Assembly (NCBI GenBank): GCA_035529435.1 | Contig: DATKWS010000011.1 | Location: forward strand, 1 to 11,064 | Direction: 5' to 3' | DNA length: 11,064 nucleotides | Origin: DATKWS01 sp035529435 | GTDB lineage: Bacteria; Krumholzibacteriota; Krumholzibacteriia; Krumholzibacteriales; Krumholzibacteriaceae | Shown here: positions 1-5,002 of the stretch, piece by piece | How positions within the stretch are numbered: the first letter of the stretch is position 1 | Layout of the letters: every line of letters begins with the position of its first letter | Notes under the pieces: generated by a model | Database searches by the model: none | Told to the model about the DNA's origin: nothing | Seen by the model: the letters and a program-made list of their open reading frames with translations, nothing else | Position numbers and translations under genes: made by a program

Positions 1-1034
1 GGCTCCGCGTACGCGCCGAGACACCGGCGGCGCCGGTGTGGGAATGGGCGGTCGAGGGAGGTATAGACGTATCGTCGCTCATCGATGCCCGGATTCTCGA
101 CGAGGAACTTGCCCCGCACACGGCCACGCCGGCTTCATTCAATACGGAGCTTGACACGGGGCCGTTCTCGACCGACGAGTTCGTCTTCGTGATCGCCTGG
201 GGCGGGGCGGGCTCCGATGACGGGCGGTTTCTCGTTCCCCGCGGGATCGCGGTGGATGCGGCGCCGCACATCTACGTCGTCGACTCGCACGTCCACCGCG
301 TTCAGGTATTCCGTCCGGACAGCACCTTCGTCACCGGATGGGGCGGCCAGGGGACCGGCGACGGCCAGTTCAAGTTCCCGAACGGCATAGCCGCCGGCGC
401 GGCGGGACACGTATACGTCGTGGACGCCGACAATCGTCGCGTACAGAAATTCAGGTCGGACGGCGCGTTCGTGACGGCATGGGGTGTCGAGGGAACCGGT
501 GACGGAGAATTCAAGGATCCCCAGGGGATCGCCGTCAGCGCCGGCGGCGATGTCTTCGTGACGGACGCATTCATCCACCGGATACAGCAATTCACCGCGG
601 ACGGCGCGTTCGTAACGGCATGGGGAAGCTTCGGTGAGGGCACCGGCGAGTTCGACCGCCCGATGGGAATCGCCGTGGGCGGCGATGGAACCGTCTACGT
701 CAGCGAATGCGGTAATCAACGCATACAGGCGTTCACCACCAGCGGGGAATTCCTCCATGCATGGGGAAGTTTCGGCACCGGCGACGGAGAATTCGACTGC
801 CCCATCGATGTTGCGGTGGATGTGAACGGAACGGTGTACGTGGTCGACTACGGCAATGATCGCGTACAGGTATTCGCCCCGGACGGCCGTTTCCTTGCGA
901 AGCTCGGAAGCACGGGGAACGGCGACGGTCAGTTCAACCGGCCCGCGGGGATCGCGGTCGACGCGCTGGGACAGCTCTACATCGTCGATTCGGAGAACAA
1001 GCGTGTGCAGCGCTTCGCGCCGAAAATCAGGTAA
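1..1034 (+). CDS. NHL-repeat beta-propeller protein (5' end cut by window)
   Basis: The frame is open to the window edge (first full codon at 3), so the gene very probably starts upstream. A GTG at 36 is possible but has no convincing ribosome binding site. After about 50 residues of unassigned sequence, six NHL-type repeats of exactly 47 residues run without a gap to the TAA stop. Each reads roughly F-V/L-x-A-W-G-x-x-G-x-G-D-G-x-F-x-x-P-x-G-I-A-V, then V-Y-V-V-D-x-x-N-x-R-V/I-Q-x-F. NHL repeats are known to fold as one blade each, so six would close a six-bladed propeller. Such propellers serve protein or ligand binding, or act as lyase scaffolds as in peptidyl-alpha-hydroxyglycine lyase. 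No catalytic residues can be assigned, so the role is open. The sixth repeat departs most, with AKLG replacing the usual AWG. The gene converges on the minus-strand pair with 44 bp between them and no clear terminator. The fold is secure; the function is unknown. Confidence 0.9.
   Translation, partial: LRVRAETPAAPVWEWAVEGGIDVSSLIDARILDEELAPHTATPASFNTELDTGPFSTDEFVFVIAWGGAGSDDGRFLVPRGIAVDAAPHIYVVDSHVHRVQVFRPDSTFVTGWGGQGTGDGQFKFPNGIAAGAAGHVYVVDADNRRVQKFRSDGAFVTAWGVEGTGDGEFKDPQGIAVSAGGDVFVTDAFIHRIQQFTADGAFVTAWGSFGEGTGEFDRPMGIAVGGDGTVYVSECGNQRIQAFTTSGEFLHAWGSFGTGDGEFDCPIDVAVDVNGTVYVVDYGNDRVQVFAPDGRFLAKLGSTGNGDGQFNRPAGIAVDALGQLYIVDSENKRVQRFAPKIR
186..1031 (+). repeat. Six tandem 141-bp (47-codon) NHL repeats
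   Basis: Six consecutive units of 141 bp start at 186, 327, 468, 609, 750 and 891 and end directly before the stop codon at 1032. All six have exactly the same length. The best conserved parts are the A-W-G-x-x-G-x-G-D-G-x-F entry, the G-I-A-V strand and the Y-V-V-D-x-x-N-x-R-V-Q strand. Nucleotide identity between units is only moderate, so this is a protein-level repeat and not a recent DNA tandem array. Confidence 0.93.
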
Positions 1035-1078
1035 GAATTAACACCCGGTCCCGTCCGCGGTCCGCCGATGCGTCGATC

Positions 1079-1423
1079 TCAGAACGGCCACTCATCGACG
1101 ACCCGCACATCGAGTATCGTCCCGTCCCGCCTGTACCGCCGTAGGGTTTCGACGTCGAGCGCCAGTTGGACCAGCTCGTCCGCCCGCTCCCCCGTCAGCT
1201 CATCCAGCCTCGCCCCCGTCGCGCCGTGCGCTATGAGAAAATCGAGCAGGAGCTCGAGAGTGTGCGCCTCGACCGGTCCCGTCGCGGCGATCTCCTCGAT
1301 GGCTTTTACGTACCGCGCGCGCGCTTCGCCGCACGGCCGGGCCGGGTCACCGCCGGTGACGAAAAAACGGGAGACGATGTCCCGTATGATCGCGTTGGAT
1401 CCCTTGAACGAAATCTTGTTCAT
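1079..1423 (-). CDS. Hypothetical small protein, coupled to the pentapeptide-repeat gene
   Basis: This is a 114-residue protein that I do not recognise. It begins MNKISFKGSNAIIRDIV and ends in DVRVVDEWPF. The middle looks alpha-helical, with alternating acidic and Leu/Ala-rich stretches such as HTLELLLDFLIAHGA and ERADELVQLALDVETL. There is no signal peptide, membrane segment or clear catalytic motif. It is probably cytosolic. Its ATG overlaps the stop of the upstream pentapeptide-repeat gene as ATGA (1420-1423 on the minus strand), and a G-rich stretch lies about 8 bases upstream, so it is very likely translationally coupled and co-transcribed with that gene. The coupling suggests the two proteins work together or need fixed stoichiometry. 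A small partner or regulator of the pentapeptide protein is one possibility, but nothing in the sequence proves it. Confidence 0.75.
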   Translation of the reverse strand: MNKISFKGSNAIIRDIVSRFFVTGGDPARPCGEARARYVKAIEEIAATGPVEAHTLELLLDFLIAHGATGARLDELTGERADELVQLALDVETLRRYRRDGTILDVRVVDEWPF

Positions 1424-2118
1424 CGCCCGTCCCCCCGATCGATGCGGCCCTCCCCACCGGCATCCTCCGACAGGCCGATCTTGATGATCGGACCGACGAG
1501 CTCATCCTCGGAAACCTCCCGGTAGAGACGGTTCAACGCGCCGAGTATCTCGTACGTCGCCTGCGTCGAGACGGGATCGGAGAGTGTGATCTCGAGCCTG
1601 CTGTTCTCCGTGGCGACGAAGCTGTTCTCGACAAAGGAGCCGCCGACATCCTCGAAGTAGAATCCGCGGTCGGACCGGTCGACCGCCTGAACCCCCCCGG
1701 CGAAATCCATCAACATATTGAACCAGAGGCAGTTACACACACACTCGGCACCTTTCAGGTCGGCACGGTAGAGGATCGCCTGCTCGAGGCGTGCCCCCGC
1801 GAGATCTGCATCCTTGAGATTCGCCTCCATCAGGTTCGCGTGCGTGAGATCGGCGTTTTTCAGGCACGCACGGTGCAGATTCGCCGCCATGAGATCGGCG
1901 TGGGAGAGATCAGCCCCCGTGAGATCGGCTCCTTCCATATCGGCCCCCGTGAGGAGGGCGCCGCGGAGATTCGCGCCCCTGAAATCGACGTCGGCAAGCT
2001 CCTTTACCCTGATGTTCGTTCCGGAGAGGTCCGGAACGACGCGTGGATTCTTCCTGCGCCATTCGTTCCATGCCGCGACGCCGCGCCGCAGCATTTCCTT
2101 GTGCTCCTGATCCGCCAT
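1420..2118 (-). CDS. Pentapeptide-repeat protein with CxCxC motif and C-terminal domain
   Basis: This is a 232-residue protein if started at the ATG at 2116-2118, which has a GAGGGG ribosome binding site 9 bases upstream. An in-frame ATG at 2190 would add 24 residues but has a poorer site. The N-terminal stretch WNEWRRKNP followed by PDLSGTNI is a lead-in often seen before pentapeptide repeats. About 19 pentapeptides follow (residues 31-125) with A(D/N)Lxx periodicity and Leu, Met, Ile or Phe at the central position. These should fold as a right-handed quadrilateral beta-helix of nearly five coils. The helix ends in Cys126, Cys128 and Cys130 (CxCxC). A non-repeat C-terminal domain of about 100 residues includes GALNRLYREVSEDELVGPIIKIG. 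Family members include gyrase-protecting DNA mimics (Qnr, MfpA), but most are uncharacterised and this is not recognisably Qnr. There is no signal peptide, so it is probably cytosolic. The 3' end overlaps the next gene as ATGA. Confidence 0.88.
   Translation of the reverse strand: MADQEHKEMLRRGVAAWNEWRRKNPRVVPDLSGTNIRVKELADVDFRGANLRGALLTGADMEGADLTGADLSHADLMAANLHRACLKNADLTHANLMEANLKDADLAGARLEQAILYRADLKGAECVCNCLWFNMLMDFAGGVQAVDRSDRGFYFEDVGGSFVENSFVATENSRLEITLSDPVSTQATYEILGALNRLYREVSEDELVGPIIKIGLSEDAGGEGRIDRGDGR
1744..2028 (-). repeat. Pentapeptide (15-bp period) coding repeat
   Basis: About 19 quintets of the A(D/N)Lxx type are encoded. On the + strand they show as recurring segments around 'gagatcggc' with a 15-base period. 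The block lies in frame within the pentapeptide-repeat gene. Its upstream quintets are degenerate (LSGTN, IRVKE, LADVD) and its central ones close to consensus (LTGAD, LSHAD, LKNAD). Confidence 0.88.
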
Positions 2119-2293
2119 CAGAGACCACCCCTCACATTCTATCCGGCACCCGAAGCCGGACCACCCACCGAATCGGGCCATATCGATCATCCTCGCGCCG
2201 ACCTGCTGATACCTCTATGCATAACAGATATACGGCGACAATCCAAATTTGTTTTTTGCCGGCTTCATGGGACGGGGGCATGATGTCCATCCC

Positions 2294-2323
2294 TGTCTCC
2301 GGGCGCCGGCTGTCCGGGAGACA
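2294..2323. promoter_or_regulatory. Stem-loop / inverted repeat upstream of the P1 promoter
   Basis: TGTCTCC at 2294-2300 is perfectly complementary to GGAGACA at 2317-2323. With one bulged G (2316) the stem extends inward by four more pairs, including one G-U, to a 7-base loop (2305-2311). No T-tract follows on the + strand, so a classical terminator is unlikely. It ends 12 bp before the P1 -35 box, so it should not be in the P1 transcript. It may be a binding site for a regulator, or act in a longer transcript. Confidence 0.45.
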
Positions 2324-2335
2324 ACGTATTTTGAT

Positions 2336-2364
2336 TGGACATGTTACGAACATTTATGTATATT
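2336..2364 (+). promoter_or_regulatory. Sigma70-type promoter for P1
   Basis: TGGACA at 2336-2341 (5 of 6 to TTGACA) lies 17 bp upstream of TATATT at 2359-2364 (5 of 6 to TATAAT). This predicts a start near 2371 and a 5' leader of about 65 bases before the P1 ATG. Box quality and spacing are both good for a housekeeping promoter. The call assumes a standard sigma70 consensus; the TTTG/TAnnTTTG promoter type of Bacteroidota does not fit here. Confidence 0.6.
2341..2353. promoter_or_regulatory. 13-bp palindrome within the P1 promoter (operator candidate)
   Basis: ATGTT-ACG-AACAT is a perfect 5-3-5 inverted repeat. It begins at the last base of the -35 box and fills most of the spacer before the -10 box, where a bound repressor would block RNA polymerase. 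It has the size of a half-turn-spaced dimer site. No cognate regulator is visible in the window and the motif is short enough to arise by chance, so the operator role is inference. Confidence 0.35.
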
Positions 2365-2435
2365 AGAAGTTGGCTGCTTATGCCCATCATTGCGCTTCCT
2401 ATTCCTGGAAGAGCCCGCGTACCAGAGAGTAGGGT

Positions 2436-4937
2436 ATGAAATACTCGCGTCCCTTCGCCGTTATTCCGGCCCTCATCGCCGTGGTGTATGTTATTGCCGG
2501 TGTGAACGATTCGTTCGGCGGCGATACGACCAATCGTGCCGCGCATCTCGAGGGAAAGATCGACAAGCTGCAGCGCGGCCCCATCATCGACGGCAGCTTC
2601 GTACATAACGTGGGCAATCTCCAGATGAATGTCACCAACTGGGGATTCTTCGGATCGCTGCCGAAGAGCCGCTACCCGATGGCGGATCAACCGTCGGCGC
2701 AATGGCCCGCCGGCTCCGGAATCGACTACCTCTACGCGGCCGGCATATGGGTGGGAGCGACACTTGACGGCATTCCCTGCGTTTCAACGGGATACCCCGA
2801 AACGGAGTTCTATCCTCTGAACGATCCACGGTGCACGATCTACGCTGCGACCGAGGGAGTCATCGGGGGCGACCGTCCGCCGCAGGAGGCCGACGACGAC
2901 GCCGACGGGCGTAGCGACGAGGACTGGCTGAACGGATTCGACGACGACGGTGACGGCAAGATCGACGAGGATTTCGGCGCAATCGGCAAGCAGATGTTCT
3001 CCTGTTTCTACACGGACAACCAGAATGCCGCATCGGTTGTCTGGCCCGAGCACACTCCCATGAACATCCAGGTCCGCCAGGAAAGCTACCAGTGGGGCGA
3101 GGAAGGAATGAACAATTTCATCGGCGTGAGATACTACGTGTCGAACATCGGTGTCGATTATCTCAGCGATGCCTACATCGGCATCTATGCCGACCTCGAC
3201 GCGGGGCCGCGCGAATACGGCAGCTACCATATGGACGACCAGGTGGGATACTGGGAAGGAGTCTGGTGCGCCCCCAAGGGCGACGGCGAGTACCCGGTCA
3301 TGGTCCGTGTCGGTTACGTCTACGACAGCGACGGGGATAACGGAAGAACGCCCGGATACTTCGGCATCGCGCTGTTGGGGTACCCGATCAGCATGGGTAA
3401 TTACGATTACCCGGGATTTTTCTACACGGGTCTCAGCACGTTCCGCATATTCCGCGGTCTCCAGCCGTTCGAGAACGGCGGGGAACCGACCAACGACTTC
3501 GAGCGGTACTACGTCCTCTCCCAGGGGCGGAGGGATCAAAACACGGATAGTCCCAATGACTACAAGATACTGATGTCGACCGGCCCATTCTTCCTGCCGC
3601 CATGGGGCCAACAGGAAATCGACTTCGCCTTCGTCTGCGGCGAGGGCCTCGATGCGATGCTGGATGCCGCCGCGATGGCCATGCTCATATACCTCGGTAC
3701 GTTCTACGACGCCGACAAGGATCCGCTGACGGGAGTGAACGGACGTGAGAGCCCCGTGATGGGACCGATCGAGAATTATTCTCCCGATCCCTGCAATTAC
3801 CCCGAATTCAAGGTCGACGTCCCGGCGAGGGAGGTTTACTGGAGCAACATCGACTGCTACGAGGAACTCTGGCTGTGGAGAAACACCACGTGCTACAAAC
3901 AGTTCGGCATCGACAAGGGGTACTACACCACGGGCAAGCTCGGCAAGGAGACGCGCGTCAACTGGGTCACCGGCTCGGCGCCCCCGCCGCCAAGCCTGCG
4001 CCTCGTGCCGGGGAATCACATGGTCACGTTGCTGTGGGACAACTTCAGCGAGGTGACACCCGATCCCCTCCTGCTCGATTACGATTTCGAGGGGTACCAG
4101 ATATGGCGGGCAGATAACTGGCACCGGCCGTACGGCACGACCATCAAGAGCGGCCCGACGAGCGATCTCTGGCAGATGCTCGAGATACGCGACATCGTCA
4201 ACGGTATTCCTCCCGATGTCGATTTCATGCGTCCCTACTCCCAGGGGGGGTGGATATACGAACCGCTCCCGAACATCCCGGAGAGGGAACAGTATATCCG
4301 GATGTTCAGGGAATCACTCTGGCAAGCCCCCCTCGAGCGCGTGCCCTGCCCACCGGGCCTGGAGCAGGAGGAATGCGACACGCTGGAGGCGATAGCCCGG
4401 TACGATCTCGGGTACGAGGGCGGCCGGCGGTTCTACCGGTACGTCGACACCGAGGCGAAGAATGGATTGCCTTACTTCTACTCGGTCGTCGCGTACGATC
4501 ATGTCAAGCAGAACGGCGTGCCGGTAGCGGCCGGCAGATACAACGCGCCGAATTCCAACTTCAAATACGTCGTTCCCGTCACCGAGGCGCAACCCGCCGA
4601 GACATTCGATGAGAACGAGGTGTACGTCGTTCCGAATCCCGTCACCAACGATAATCTCGACCCCTGGCGGATGAATCCGAACAACAGCGACCTGACGGGC
4701 GTGAAGGTGGAATTTCGAAACCTGCCCCGCTGCATGAGTACGGTGAGGATCTATACCGTCTCGGGCGATCTCGTGCAATCATTGCACCACGACGGCTCGA
4801 ACGGCGACGGAACCCTGGCATGGGATCTCCTGACCAGGAACGGCCAGGACATCGGGAGTGGCCTCTACCTGTTCGCCGTCGATCCCGATGACGGAAGATT
4901 CCCCCGGATGGTGGGAAAATTCGTCGTTATCAGGTAA
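2436..4937 (+). CDS. P1: large exported protein with Fn3-like and C-terminal FlgD/T9SS-like domain
   Basis: This 833-residue protein starts at an ATG with GAGAG 6 bases upstream. Residues 1-28 form a signal peptide: Lys2 and Arg5, then a hydrophobic core FAVIPALIAVVYVIAGV. A conserved exported-protein block follows (about 48-110: HNVGNLQMNVTNWGFFG, then YLYAAGIWVGA). Residues 169-180 form an Asp-rich DxDxDGxxDxD loop, probably calcium-binding. An Fn3-like region runs from about 515 to 700, introduced by a PPPPS stretch, with DFEGYQIWR at 550-558 and GLPYFYSVVAYD at 677-688. The tail (727-833) has VVPNPV, VRIYTVSGDLV, WDL, SGLYLFAV and GKFVVIR. This matches the FlgD-like/Por-secretion-type beta-sandwich found at the C terminus of many FCB-group exported proteins. 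It is probably secreted or surface-attached. The long middle part (about 190-510) matches no family I can name. P2 is its paralog, and L1 follows 65 bp downstream. The function is unknown. Confidence 0.9.
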   Translation: MKYSRPFAVIPALIAVVYVIAGVNDSFGGDTTNRAAHLEGKIDKLQRGPIIDGSFVHNVGNLQMNVTNWGFFGSLPKSRYPMADQPSAQWPAGSGIDYLYAAGIWVGATLDGIPCVSTGYPETEFYPLNDPRCTIYAATEGVIGGDRPPQEADDDADGRSDEDWLNGFDDDGDGKIDEDFGAIGKQMFSCFYTDNQNAASVVWPEHTPMNIQVRQESYQWGEEGMNNFIGVRYYVSNIGVDYLSDAYIGIYADLDAGPREYGSYHMDDQVGYWEGVWCAPKGDGEYPVMVRVGYVYDSDGDNGRTPGYFGIALLGYPISMGNYDYPGFFYTGLSTFRIFRGLQPFENGGEPTNDFERYYVLSQGRRDQNTDSPNDYKILMSTGPFFLPPWGQQEIDFAFVCGEGLDAMLDAAAMAMLIYLGTFYDADKDPLTGVNGRESPVMGPIENYSPDPCNYPEFKVDVPAREVYWSNIDCYEELWLWRNTTCYKQFGIDKGYYTTGKLGKETRVNWVTGSAPPPPSLRLVPGNHMVTLLWDNFSEVTPDPLLLDYDFEGYQIWRADNWHRPYGTTIKSGPTSDLWQMLEIRDIVNGIPPDVDFMRPYSQGGWIYEPLPNIPEREQYIRMFRESLWQAPLERVPCPPGLEQEECDTLEAIARYDLGYEGGRRFYRYVDTEAKNGLPYFYSVVAYDHVKQNGVPVAAGRYNAPNSNFKYVVPVTEAQPAETFDENEVYVVPNPVTNDNLDPWRMNPNNSDLTGVKVEFRNLPRCMSTVRIYTVSGDLVQSLHHDGSNGDGTLAWDLLTRNGQDIGSGLYLFAVDPDDGRFPRMVGKFVVIR

Positions 4938-4960
4938 TCGCGATGCGGTGACTGTGGATG

Positions 4961-4969
4961 TGATATAAT
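4961..4969 (+). promoter_or_regulatory. Perfect extended -10 element (TGATATAAT) before L1
   Basis: TGA-TATAAT matches the extended -10 consensus TGnTATAAT exactly and lies in the 65-bp gap between P1 and L1. No good -35 box is found 16-18 bp upstream, which extended -10 promoters can tolerate. The predicted start near 4976 gives a leader of about 27 bases to the L1 TTG codon. This would let L1-L2 be transcribed separately from P1 as well as by read-through. Confidence 0.5.
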
Positions 4970-5002
4970 TAAGCGGGACTGTAAAGAACAGCAGGTAAGG
5001 CA

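Larger units (their letters stand above)
2119..2435. other. Divergent intergenic region with regulatory signals
   Basis: This 317-bp region lies between the divergently transcribed pentapeptide-repeat gene (-) and P1 (+), and I see no convincing gene in it. Its right half is richer in A and T than the flanking genes. From left to right it holds the ribosome binding site of the minus-strand gene, a T-run at 2251-2256, a stem-loop at 2294-2323, a sigma70-like promoter at 2336-2364 with an embedded palindrome, and the P1 ribosome binding site near 2425. A minus-strand promoter must lie here as well. The best candidate (TTGTCG at 2241-2236) has no good -10 partner and is not annotated separately. 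Confidence 0.7.

Noticed and set aside
1035..1078. Possible bidirectional terminator between the convergent genes
   Set aside because: GGTCC occurs as a direct repeat, not inverted, and there is no stem followed by T or A runs.
2119..2190. 24-residue upstream extension of the pentapeptide-repeat protein
   Set aside because: The ATG at 2190 has a poor ribosome binding site; the ATG at 2118 has GAGGGG at 9 bases and begins the usual family N terminus.
2213..2241. Minus-strand promoter TTGTCG with a -10 near 2213-2219
   Set aside because: The -35 matches 4 of 6 but no -10 of acceptable quality lies at 16-18 bp. A promoter must exist here but I cannot place it.
2784..4124. Long minus-strand open frame (446 codons) opposite P1
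   Set aside because: It mirrors the codon bias of P1. It is rich in V, R, H and D with no domain motif, and P1 is strongly supported by its paralog P2. Similar antisense frames lie opposite the L genes.
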